In this document: piece after piece, positions 1 to 6,477 of the stretch
How positions within the stretch are numbered: position 1 is the stretch's first letter
How the letters are laid out: each line of letters starts with the position of its first letter
Notes under the pieces: model-generated
Told to the model about the DNA's origin: nothing
Databases searched by the model: none
Seen by the model: only the letters and a program-made list of their open reading frames with translations
Translations under genes and position numbers: made by a program
NCBI GenBank assembly: GCA_031271975.1
Contig: JAISUR010000016.1
Coordinates: 1-64,000, forward strand
DNA: 64,000 nt
From: Propionibacteriaceae bacterium
GTDB taxonomy: Bacteria; Actinomycetota; Actinomycetes; Propionibacteriales; Propionibacteriaceae
Direction: 5' to 3'

Positions 1-39
1 CCGGCATGACGGGGAGGGGGTGCCGGAACGAGTCCGGCA
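1..39. repeat. Partial copy of the dispersed hairpin repeat
   Basis: The window opens inside a copy of the GTCAT(C/G)CCGGA-type repeat. One arm ending in GGCATGACGGGG is followed by a second hairpin, GCCGGAACGAGTCCGGC. It lies just past the 3' end of the TetR gene. The left part is outside the window, so its full size is unknown. Confidence 0.7.
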
Positions 40-45
40 AAGCGT

Positions 46-627
46 TCACCTTGGGTATGCCTGGGCAATCGCAGCCATCACGAAATCCACGGCCTCGTCG
101 GCGCTGAGCGCCGCGTCGTTGGGACGCAAAGTGGCTCGGGAAACAGCGGCGGCGAGCAGGATCTTGGCGGCCACCCGGGGCGTGACGCGGAGTTTGGAGG
201 CGTATCCGGCGAGCGCATCGGCCACGCCTTCGTGGAGACGGGTGATGGCGTCCTTGTCGAGGTTGCGGAAGCGCCGCCCGTCCGGCACCACGGGCGAAGC
301 CAGCGCCAGCTCCAAAGTGCGCCTCCGGCTGAACTGCTTGGCGATGATCTTCAACAGCGATCTGACGTGCTCGTCGAGCGGCTGCCCGCGGTCCAGGAAG
401 CGCAGCTTCTCGACGGCGTCGTCCGGGAGCAGCGATTGTTGCACGGCCGCGACCAGCAACTCCTGCTTCGTGGCGAACACCCGGAAAATCGTGCCCTCTG
501 CGATGCCGCAGGCCTCGGCGATCTCCCGCGTAGTGACCGACACCCCATTGTCCAAGACCAGGGGAATAGTGGCGGCGATGATCGCCTCGCGTCGTTCCTC
601 GGGACTCATAGCTTTGGCACGCGTCAT
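46..627 (-). CDS. TetR family transcriptional regulator
   Basis: This 193-residue protein has the TetR layout. An N-terminal helix-turn-helix spans roughly residues 15-55 (TTREIAEACGIAEGTIFR, then the FATKQELL helix), and a divergent helical ligand-binding domain follows. The size is normal for the family. The ATG at 627 is the upstream choice; an internal ATG at 609 would remove six residues but leave the helix-turn-helix intact. A short inverted repeat of the kind TetR proteins bind lies 15-30 bp upstream, so autoregulation is likely. The target genes and ligand cannot be read from the sequence. No efflux pump lies next to it inside the window; its downstream neighbour is beyond the left edge. 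Confidence 0.9.
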   Translation of the reverse strand: MTRAKAMSPEERREAIIAATIPLVLDNGVSVTTREIAEACGIAEGTIFRVFATKQELLVAAVQQSLLPDDAVEKLRFLDRGQPLDEHVRSLLKIIAKQFSRRRTLELALASPVVPDGRRFRNLDKDAITRLHEGVADALAGYASKLRVTPRVAAKILLAAAVSRATLRPNDAALSADEAVDFVMAAIAQAYPR

Positions 628-642
628 AGCACCAGCATACTG

Positions 643-656
643 AGTGAGTGCTCACT
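643..656. promoter_or_regulatory. Candidate TetR operator
   Basis: AGTGAG-TG-CTCACT is a perfect 6-bp inverted repeat with a 2-bp centre. It lies immediately upstream of the TetR start codon. TetR proteins typically bind such short palindromes over their own promoters. That this one is bound is inferred from symmetry and position. Confidence 0.55.
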
Positions 657-680
657 TTTTGCTGAGGCACCCCCCCTCCC

Positions 681-797
681 CGTCATGCCGGACTTGTTCC
701 GGCATCTTGGGACGAAGTCCCATGCACCCCGACAGGGGTGCCCCTAACGGGCCACACGGACTACGTCCGAGATCCCGGAACAAGTCCGGGATGACGC
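681..797. repeat. Full-length dispersed hairpin element with inverted ends (117 bp)
   Basis: This is the best full copy of the repeat family. It starts with CGTCATGCCGGACTTGTTCC and ends with the near inverted complement of that sequence (CCCGGAACAAGTCCGGGATG then ACG), giving about 25-bp terminal inverted repeats. Inside are further hairpins: TGGGACGAAGTCCCA, GCACCCCGACAGGGGTGC and CGGACTACGTCCG. A second full copy at 17936-18048 is the same element in the opposite orientation. It lies between tetR and lysS, upstream of both genes. It has no coding capacity, and no obvious target duplication flanks it. Confidence 0.8.
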
Positions 798-806
798 GAT
801 TGGGGT

Positions 807-850
807 GCCGGAACGAGTCCGGCATGACGGGAAGGGGCGCGGCATGACGG
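807..850. repeat. Solo terminal arm of the dispersed repeat, plus a fragment
   Basis: GCCGGAACGAGTCCGGCATG followed by ACGG is one terminal hairpin of the family, and GGCATGACGGGG repeats about 10 bp later. It looks like an array of end fragments next to the full element at 681-797. The array ends about 65 bp before the lysS start. Confidence 0.65.
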
Positions 851-915
851 GGAAGGAGTGTCGGCCTGACGGGGAGAAGCGCTCTCCGGATTCCCGCCTG
901 CGGTACGCTTCTTCG

Positions 916-2421
916 GTGAGTGAGAGCATTTTGGATCCTGAGTACTCCGAGCAGCAGCGCGTGCGGCTCGGCAAGCGGGCCCGTTTGCTGGAGCGCGGGG
1001 ATCAGGCCTACCCGATCGAGGTGCCGCGCACGCATTCCGCTGCCGAAGTGCATGCCGGTTGGGGGCACCTGGAGGCTGGCGAGGAGACACAGGACGTCGT
1101 TTCGGTTTCCGGGCGGGTGGTGTTCATTCGCAACACGGGCAAGCTGTGTTTCGCGACGCTGCAGGACGGCTTCACGTTGGGCGAGTCCGGAACGCGGCTG
1201 CAAGTGATGCTCTCCTTGGCCGAGGTCGGCGAGGATTCCCTGGCCCTGTGGAAGGCTGACGTCGACCTGGGGGACTTCGTTTCTGTGACCGGGCGGGTCA
1301 TTTCGTCCAAGCGCGGCGAGTTGTCGGTGCTCGCCCAGCGTTGGGTGCTGGCTTCCAAAGCGCTGCGCCCGCTGCCGGTCCTGCACAAGGACTTGAGCGA
1401 GGAGAACCGCGTGCGGCAGCGTCACGCGGACCTGGTGGTCCGGTCCGAAGCACGTGACATGGTGCGTTCGCGCGCGATGGTGACGCGTGCCATCCGGGAG
1501 ACGCTGCACGCCGAGGGCTACATCGAGGTGGAGACGCCCACCCTGCAGCTCATCCACGGCGGCGCGGCGGCACGTCCGTTCAACACCCATCTCAACGCGT
1601 TCGACATCCCGATGACGCTGCGCATCGCTCTGGAGTTGTACCTGAAGCGCGCCATGGTCGGTGGGGCGGACCGCGTCTATGAGATCGGGCGCATCTTCCG
1701 CAACGAGGGCATCGATTCGTCCCATTCGGCGGAGTTCACGATGCTGGAGGCGTACCAATCGTGGGGCGACCAGAGCAGCATCGCCGCCCTCACCCAGCGC
1801 CTCATCGTCAACGCGGCCGAAGCAGTCGGCAAGCTGGTCGTCGAGACGCCCGAAGGTGAGATCGACCTCGGCGGCGAGTGGGAGTGGAAGCCGGTCTATC
1901 CGACGCTGTCGGCCGCAGTCGGCGAGGAGATCACCCCGGACACGGCCGTCGACAGGCTGCGGGCCATCGCCGACGCGCGCGAAATCGCCTACAACCCGGC
2001 CTGGGAAGCCCAGAAGATGGTCATGGAGCTGTTCGGCGAGTTGGTCGAACCGGGTCTGCTGCAGCCCACGTTCGTGTGCGACTATCCGCCCATCGCGCAG
2101 CCGCTGGCCCGCCCACACCGCAGCGATCCCAACCTCATCGAGGCCTGGGACCTCATCATCGGCGGCGTGGAGCGCGCCACCGGCTTCTCCGAGCTGATCG
2201 ATCCGGTCATCCAGCGCGAACGCCTCGTGGCGCAGTCGCTGAAGGCCGCGGCCGGCGATCCGGAAGCGATGCAGTTGGACGAGGACTTCCTCGCCGCCTT
2301 GGAACTGGGCGCCCCGCCGATGGGCGGCATGGGCATGGGCATCGACCGGGTGATGATGCTGCTGACCGGCGCCGGCATCCGCGAGACGATCCTGTTCCCG
2401 CTGCTGAAGCCGCTGGGGTGA
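916..2421 (+). CDS. lysS: Lysine--tRNA ligase, class II
   Basis: This enzyme charges tRNA-Lys with lysine in the cytoplasm. The 501 residues match the usual length of class II LysRS. An N-terminal OB-fold anticodon-binding region (about 60-150) precedes the class II catalytic core. Motif 2 reads FRNEG (about 261-265) followed by HSAEFTMLE, and motif 3 reads GMGIDR (about 473-478). The GTG at 916 was chosen because translation from there begins SESILDPEYSEQQ, as in the family, whereas upstream codons run through the dispersed repeat. There is no LysX-type N-terminal membrane domain. The gene appears monocistronic, with a likely terminator just after the stop. Confidence 0.92.
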   Translation: MSESILDPEYSEQQRVRLGKRARLLERGDQAYPIEVPRTHSAAEVHAGWGHLEAGEETQDVVSVSGRVVFIRNTGKLCFATLQDGFTLGESGTRLQVMLSLAEVGEDSLALWKADVDLGDFVSVTGRVISSKRGELSVLAQRWVLASKALRPLPVLHKDLSEENRVRQRHADLVVRSEARDMVRSRAMVTRAIRETLHAEGYIEVETPTLQLIHGGAAARPFNTHLNAFDIPMTLRIALELYLKRAMVGGADRVYEIGRIFRNEGIDSSHSAEFTMLEAYQSWGDQSSIAALTQRLIVNAAEAVGKLVVETPEGEIDLGGEWEWKPVYPTLSAAVGEEITPDTAVDRLRAIADAREIAYNPAWEAQKMVMELFGELVEPGLLQPTFVCDYPPIAQPLARPHRSDPNLIEAWDLIIGGVERATGFSELIDPVIQRERLVAQSLKAAAGDPEAMQLDEDFLAALELGAPPMGGMGMGIDRVMMLLTGAGIRETILFPLLKPLG

Positions 2422-2422
2422 T

Positions 2423-2467
2423 GTAGCCGCGCAAAGCGGCGCGCGACAAGACGTCGGGGCTACTTTT
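2423..2467 (+). terminator. Possible intrinsic terminator after lysS
   Basis: An outer stem GTAGCC (2423-2428) pairs with GGCTAC (2458-2463) and is followed directly by TTTT. An inner hairpin GCCGC/GCGGC lies inside the loop. It sits immediately after the lysS stop. Confidence 0.45.
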
Positions 2468-2468
2468 C

Positions 2469-2510
2469 CGTCATGCCGGACTCGATCCGGCATCTCCGGA
2501 CGAAGTCCGG
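2469..2510. repeat. Short two-hairpin copy of the dispersed repeat, overlapping vapC
   Basis: CGTCATGCCGGACTCGATCC begins the first hairpin and CCGGACGAAGTCCGG forms the second. This copy lies inside the 3' end of the toxin gene on the opposite strand and supplies its last dozen codons and stop. Confidence 0.75.
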
Positions 2511-2902
2511 GCGATCCAGTTCTCGATCACCAGGCCTGGCACGCGGGAGAACTCGCGTGTGTTCCCAGTGGCGAGCGTCGCGCCCAAGGAGAGCGCGGTG
2601 GCGGCGATCAGCAGGTCGTTCGGGCCGATGATCTCTCCGGCGGACTGCAGCGTGTTTCGAATGATCCCGTAGTGTTCGGCTGCTGCGCCGTCGAAGGGTG
2701 CGACGCCAATCGTCGTGACGAAGGCACGGGTGGCTGTCAGTGCTTTCGCGGAGCCAGACTTGCGGGCTCCGAACAGGAGTTCGGCGGCGGCCACGGACGG
2801 AATCCGCACATCGTCTGGCCCTGTGGCCATGAGCCGTTCACTAGCTGGCGCCGAGGTGCCCTTGAGCAGAGCTATGCAGACGTTCGTATCGAGCAGGATC
2901 AC
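2471..2902 (-). CDS. vapC: VapC-type PIN-domain toxin (ribonuclease)
   Basis: This 143-residue PIN-domain protein is the toxin of a type II toxin-antitoxin pair. Family members are Mg-dependent RNases that cut tRNA or rRNA. The acidic active-site residues are visible: D5 in the opening ILLDTN, E41 in AAAELLFGA and D96 in GPNDLLIAA, with TGNTREF near 112-118. Its start overlaps the antitoxin stop by 4 bp, showing translational coupling. The last ~12 residues (from about ARTSSGDAG onward) are encoded by a copy of the dispersed repeat, so the native C-terminus was probably replaced or extended; the PIN core ends before this. Confidence 0.88.
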   Translation of the reverse strand: MILLDTNVCIALLKGTSAPASERLMATGPDDVRIPSVAAAELLFGARKSGSAKALTATRAFVTTIGVAPFDGAAAEHYGIIRNTLQSAGEIIGPNDLLIAATALSLGATLATGNTREFSRVPGLVIENWIARTSSGDAGSSPA

Positions 2903-3132
2903 AGCTGGATCCTCGGCAAGTCAGCCTCCCAGGGCAACTCTTCGGGCTCCTCGAGCGGCTCGCCACCGAGGGACCCGAGCAGCGCCAGCATTGTCTCGGG
3001 CCAGGGCCGCCGAGAGCTGGCCAGCCGGCGGTTGGCGTATGCAGACGCCGAAATGCCTTCCTGCGCAGCCTGGTCTTTGACGTTCTGTATCACTTGCTCG
3101 TCCAAGTAGTAGGTGACAGCCTTCCCAGCCAT
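2899..3132 (-). CDS. vapB: VapB-type antitoxin, probably ribbon-helix-helix
   Basis: This 77-residue protein has a short N-terminal DNA-binding region (VTYYLDEQVIQNVKDQAAQ, about 6-24, followed by ISASAYANRRL) that resembles ribbon-helix-helix antitoxins. Its acidic, proline-rich tail (EPLEEPEELPWEAD) is expected to wrap the toxin. The gene lies directly upstream of vapC and overlaps it by 4 bp. An AGGAG ribosome site precedes the ATG, and a perfect 9-bp inverted repeat starts within that site. Autorepression of the pair is the standard expectation. Family assignment is by pattern and neighbour, not by a clear signature. Confidence 0.75.
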   Translation of the reverse strand: MAGKAVTYYLDEQVIQNVKDQAAQEGISASAYANRRLASSRRPWPETMLALLGSLGGEPLEEPEELPWEADLPRIQL

Positions 3133-3141
3133 ATCAATCTC

Positions 3142-3166
3142 CTAATATGTAATACTCACATATTAG
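3142..3166. promoter_or_regulatory. Operator of the vapBC operon
   Basis: CTAATATGT (3142-3150) and ACATATTAG (3158-3166) form a perfect 9-bp inverted repeat with a 7-bp spacer. It lies 10 bp upstream of the vapB start and overlaps the AGGAG ribosome site. The AT-rich palindrome stands out in GC-rich DNA. Binding by the VapBC complex is inferred. Confidence 0.65.
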
Positions 3167-3252
3167 CAGGTTCCGCTCGCGTGGCGTGACCGAGAGCCAG
3201 GCAGCTTGCGCATCTCGGCCTGGTTGCCAGTCCGGTTTCGCGGCAGGGTTCA

Positions 3253-3292
3253 TTGACAAAGCCCACCCACTCATGCATAGTTGTATATACAA
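3253..3292 (+). promoter_or_regulatory. Promoter with GntR-type operator for the transaldolase-like gene
   Basis: TTGACA (3253-3258) is followed after 17 bp by CATAGT (3276-3281), a good sigma-70-type promoter. The last base of the -10 begins the perfect 12-bp palindrome TTGTATATACAA (3281-3292), so a bound protein would block the start region. This palindrome matches the general GntR-family operator pattern. A GntR/HutC regulator is encoded at 18084-18800, but a link between them is a guess. Confidence 0.55.
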
Positions 3293-3325
3293 GTTCGTAG
3301 GACCATTTCGAGTCAAGGGAGCCTC

Positions 3326-4666
3326 ATGAGTACTGTGAACTATCCACCAGACGACGCCCGGACTGCGAGCGTCAGTTATCCGATTTCGGCCCTGGGAGCC
3401 TTTCCCGTGGAGGGCTGCCGGGAGCACGTGGCGCGCATTTCAGGCGTGCGCCTCGACGCGGCCGATTTTGCCCAGCTCGCGCCCGTCGTCAAGTATGTGG
3501 GCGTCTCGGAGCGTTTCGCGGACGTGCTGAACACATTTCCCACGCCAGCGGGGCACACCCCTGCCGGATTCCGCATCGAGACGCGGTTGCAGCCGGGCGG
3601 CCTGCTCGAAGCCGACCTCGTCCGCGACATTTCCTACGACGCCGACGGCGTCAAACGGCCCACGACGCTGATCTTTTCCGCGGACTCGGCCAACCCCTAC
3701 GAAGTGGCGCCTATCGCGCCGCTGCTCGGCAACCTGACCTGCAACCCCGGCATCGTCTATGACCTGTTCATCAACAACCCGGCGGCCAACGTCGACCACC
3801 GCTTCAACACCCGCGAGGAAGTCATGGCCGAACTGGGCCGCGTCTTGGGCCCGGGCTGCGACATCTCCGTCGAACTCAACAACCCCTTCGAGGCCGATTT
3901 CTCCAAGCTGTTGGAAGAGGCCGCTGAGTTCAAGGAGCTGCTCAGCGAGTACCGCGTCGTGATCAAAGTGCCGCACACCGGGCCAGTCAACGCCGAAAAT
4001 GTCGGCCAACTGCTGCAAGGCGGCAAGCGGCTGGGCGTGCGCTACGACCAGGCGGCGACGGCTGACGCGCTGCGGGGCCACAACCTCGCCCTGCGGCTGC
4101 GCGAACACGGCTACCGGATCAACTACACGCTGATGTTCGAGCCCTATCAGACCGCGCTGGCGCTGCAAGCCAAGCCGGCGTTCATCAACTCGTTCATCCG
4201 GCACCGCATGAAGCACTCCGCGGCTATTTCCGGATTCATCTCCGCCTACGACGCCACCGACGACCCGCGCTGCCTGGAGGACCTGCGCGCCTACCTGCTG
4301 GCCAACGACTATCTGGCCGCCGGGGAGTCGCAGCGCCCGCTGCTGGACTGCCGCAAGATCGGCCGCGACATCTTGCGCTACCGGCACTGGGGGGACGATT
4401 TTGGGAGCGACGGCCTCGATGGCGTGCGTCGCAATCTGCGCTGGTTGCGGCAGACCAATCTGCCGGACACCAGGTTGATCATCTGCTCGATGGAGGGCGA
4501 GTACAACTACCCCGACATCGACAACCTGTTGAACGACCCGGAGTACGCCGATGTCATCGACCGCGTGGTGTTGACAGCCGAGCCCGCCTACCTGGCGCGC
4601 TTCACGTCGACGCCGCAGGTGGTTTCGTATCAGCGGCGGTTCATGAACGCGGCCGCCGGGGCGTGA
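3326..4666 (+). CDS. Transaldolase-family protein, long divergent form
   Basis: The 446 residues contain a transaldolase-like TIM-barrel pattern. A strand with the likely Schiff-base lysine reads VVIKVPHTGP (K214), and a later strand-helix segment, INYTLMFEPYQTALALQAK (about 264-282), matches the TLxFS/QA region of transaldolases. Classical Tal is about 370 residues and TalC about 220, so this is a larger form. The N-terminal ~80 residues have no recognised domain. An AAGGGAG ribosome site supports the ATG at 3326. The promoter overlaps a GntR-type palindrome. A role in sugar-phosphate aldol chemistry is likely, but the substrate is unknown. It is not next to a transketolase. Confidence 0.7.
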   Translation: MSTVNYPPDDARTASVSYPISALGAFPVEGCREHVARISGVRLDAADFAQLAPVVKYVGVSERFADVLNTFPTPAGHTPAGFRIETRLQPGGLLEADLVRDISYDADGVKRPTTLIFSADSANPYEVAPIAPLLGNLTCNPGIVYDLFINNPAANVDHRFNTREEVMAELGRVLGPGCDISVELNNPFEADFSKLLEEAAEFKELLSEYRVVIKVPHTGPVNAENVGQLLQGGKRLGVRYDQAATADALRGHNLALRLREHGYRINYTLMFEPYQTALALQAKPAFINSFIRHRMKHSAAISGFISAYDATDDPRCLEDLRAYLLANDYLAAGESQRPLLDCRKIGRDILRYRHWGDDFGSDGLDGVRRNLRWLRQTNLPDTRLIICSMEGEYNYPDIDNLLNDPEYADVIDRVVLTAEPAYLARFTSTPQVVSYQRRFMNAAAGA

Positions 4667-4673
4667 TCGGGGC

Positions 4674-5609
4674 TCAGCTTTCCGAGCTGGGCAGGAACCA
4701 GAAGGCGGCGGCCAGCAGCGCGGCGGCCGCCGTGCCCACCAGGCCGAACGGGGCGGAGATCAAGCGGCTGCGGTCGCCGCTGATGTCGCTCAGGGTGAGC
4801 AGGAAGATGCCGACGAAGCTGTTCAAAATGCCGTGCAAGATGGCGGGGACGAGGATCGAACTGGTGAGTTTGCGGGCGCGGAAAAGCAGGAATGACATCG
4901 CGATGCAGAAGGCGATCATGAAGGGGATGCCGGCGGCGTTGTCGGGCGCGTAGTTGTAGCCGAGCAGGATCAGCGGGATGTACCAGATGCCCCACATCAC
5001 GCCGGTCAGGACGTTGATCCACATCGTGCCCAGCGGCCGCAGCTCGTTGGCCAGCCAGCCCCGCCAGCCGAACTCCTCGCCGAAGGCGAACACACCGTTG
5101 ATTGTGAAGCCGGCGAGCAGCGAGCCGAGAGCCGCCAAGAGCACCAACTGCCACAGCCCCGCCACCGGGGCGACGGTCATCGCATCCCAGCCGGTGTACT
5201 TTTCCAAGTGCATCGTGATCATGCCCGGATCGGTGAGGATGTCGCCCACGCCGGGGAAGCCCGGATCGCCCGATAACACCCACGTCAGCCCGTACATCAA
5301 GAAGAGCAAGCCCAGCATGAAGCCCAACGCCACCCAGAGCACCCGCCAGGAGAGGTTGGAGAAGGTCTGCCGCAGCAGCGACCGCTCGTGGTAGACGCGC
5401 TCCACGACCAGCACGCCGACCAACGGCGCCGGCATGTAGAAGACGCCCACCAGCAACTGCGCGAAGAGCGTGCGGCCGGCGAACTGGAAACCCCAACCCG
5501 CCAAGTAGAGCACCACGCCCACGACGATCGCCCAGGCCAGCGCGATGCCATAGAACAGCGCCACACGCCGCCAGCGCACTTCTTGCACTGGTTTGATAGC
5601 CATAGCCAT
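4674..5609 (-). CDS. CPBP (Abi/CAAX-like) family intramembrane metalloprotease
   Basis: This 311-residue protein has about eight hydrophobic segments. The first CPBP motif, EExxxR, appears as E178-E179 to R183 in FGEEFGWRGWL, inside a membrane context. Later segments contain GIWYIPLI and HGILNS, fitting the other two motifs with conserved His and Asn. The ATG at 5609 is set by an AAGGAG site five bases upstream; an upstream in-frame ATG lacks one. Family members include prenyl-protein proteases and bacteriocin-immunity proteins, and the substrate here is unknown. It converges on the transaldolase-like gene with a 7-bp gap. Confidence 0.88.
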   Translation of the reverse strand: MAMAIKPVQEVRWRRVALFYGIALAWAIVVGVVLYLAGWGFQFAGRTLFAQLLVGVFYMPAPLVGVLVVERVYHERSLLRQTFSNLSWRVLWVALGFMLGLLFLMYGLTWVLSGDPGFPGVGDILTDPGMITMHLEKYTGWDAMTVAPVAGLWQLVLLAALGSLLAGFTINGVFAFGEEFGWRGWLANELRPLGTMWINVLTGVMWGIWYIPLILLGYNYAPDNAAGIPFMIAFCIAMSFLLFRARKLTSSILVPAILHGILNSFVGIFLLTLSDISGDRSRLISAPFGLVGTAAAALLAAAFWFLPSSES

Positions 5610-5664
5610 GGGAGCTCCTTGCCGTCCAACACTAGTATCGCGCACTTCGACCGTCGGTCGCCCG

Positions 5665-5702
5665 CCATCCCGGACTCGATCCGATCTCGGAACAAGTCCG
5701 GT
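5665..5702. repeat. Degenerate copy of the dispersed repeat
   Basis: GCCATCCCGGACTCGATCC is followed by GATCTCGGAACAAGTCCGG. Both arms of the family are recognisable, but bases are missing in the first hairpin. It lies in the divergent gap between the CPBP and GDPD genes. Confidence 0.5.
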
Positions 5703-5748
5703 GGGCCCGTCAGGGCCACGCCGCGGTTGTGTGGCTTAGGCTGGAACC

Positions 5749-6477
5749 GTGACAGCAATCTGGGGGCACCGCGGGGCCTGCGGGTACGCCCCGGAGAACA
5801 CACTGCCTTCGTTCGAGTTGGCAGTTCAGCAGGGGGCCGACGGGGTCGAGTTCGACGTGCAACTCTCCAAGGACGGAGCGCTGGTCGTCATCCACGATGA
5901 ACGGCTGGAACGCACCACCGGCGGATCCGGCTGGGTCAAAGACCACACGCTGGCCCAGTTGCAGCGGCTGGACGCCTCTGGCGGCAAACGCGGCTTCCAC
6001 GCGTACATCCCCACGTTGGCCGAAGTGCTCGCCATCCTCACGCCCACCGATTTGCGGATCAACGTCGAACTCAAGACGTCGGTGGTGGACTATCCCGGTA
6101 TTGAGGAGAAAGTGCTGGAACAAATCGAGATCTACGCTCTGGAACCGCGCATCGTGCTCTCCTCGTTCAACCACTATTCGCTGCGGCGGCTGATGAAGCT
6201 GGGCACCACCTGCGAGATCGCGACGCTCTTCACCGACCCCATCTACAAGCCGTGGGCCTACGCCGCGGAATTTGGCGCGGCCGCGTTCCATCCCTGGGTT
6301 GGGCACGTGCGATCCAAGGCGTTCGTGAGCAAGTCCCACGCGGCCGGTGTGGCCGTCCGCCCCTGGATCGTCAACTCCAAGAAGGATCTGCGGCGCATGT
6401 TCAAGTGGGAAGTGGACGCGGTATTCACGGATGTCCCGGACATCGCGCGGAGCATCCTGCCCGTCAGAACATCCTAG
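5749..6477 (+). CDS. ugpQ: Glycerophosphodiester phosphodiesterase
   Basis: This 242-residue cytoplasmic enzyme is expected to split glycerophosphodiesters into glycerol 3-phosphate and an alcohol. The GDPD signature is complete: H7-R8-G9-A10, E16-N17-T18, the metal pair E34/D36 in VEFDVQLS, and H49-D50. Near the end, VDAVFTDVPD is the usual closing motif. Translation starts at GTG 5749. There is no signal peptide. Its last 14 bp overlap the 3' end of the convergent acyltransferase gene. It stands alone, so glycerophospholipid salvage is the general role. Confidence 0.88.
   Translation: MTAIWGHRGACGYAPENTLPSFELAVQQGADGVEFDVQLSKDGALVVIHDERLERTTGGSGWVKDHTLAQLQRLDASGGKRGFHAYIPTLAEVLAILTPTDLRINVELKTSVVDYPGIEEKVLEQIEIYALEPRIVLSSFNHYSLRRLMKLGTTCEIATLFTDPIYKPWAYAAEFGAAAFHPWVGHVRSKAFVSKSHAAGVAVRPWIVNSKKDLRRMFKWEVDAVFTDVPDIARSILPVRTS

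Noticed and set aside
916-2421. LysX-type fusion of lysyl-tRNA synthetase and lysylphosphatidylglycerol synthase
   Set aside because: The protein has no N-terminal membrane domain; 501 residues fit a plain LysRS.
652-2493. Long minus-strand open frame opposite lysS
   Set aside because: It has no recognisable domain, is rich in His, Arg and Gln as antisense frames are, and lies wholly opposite a conserved synthetase gene.
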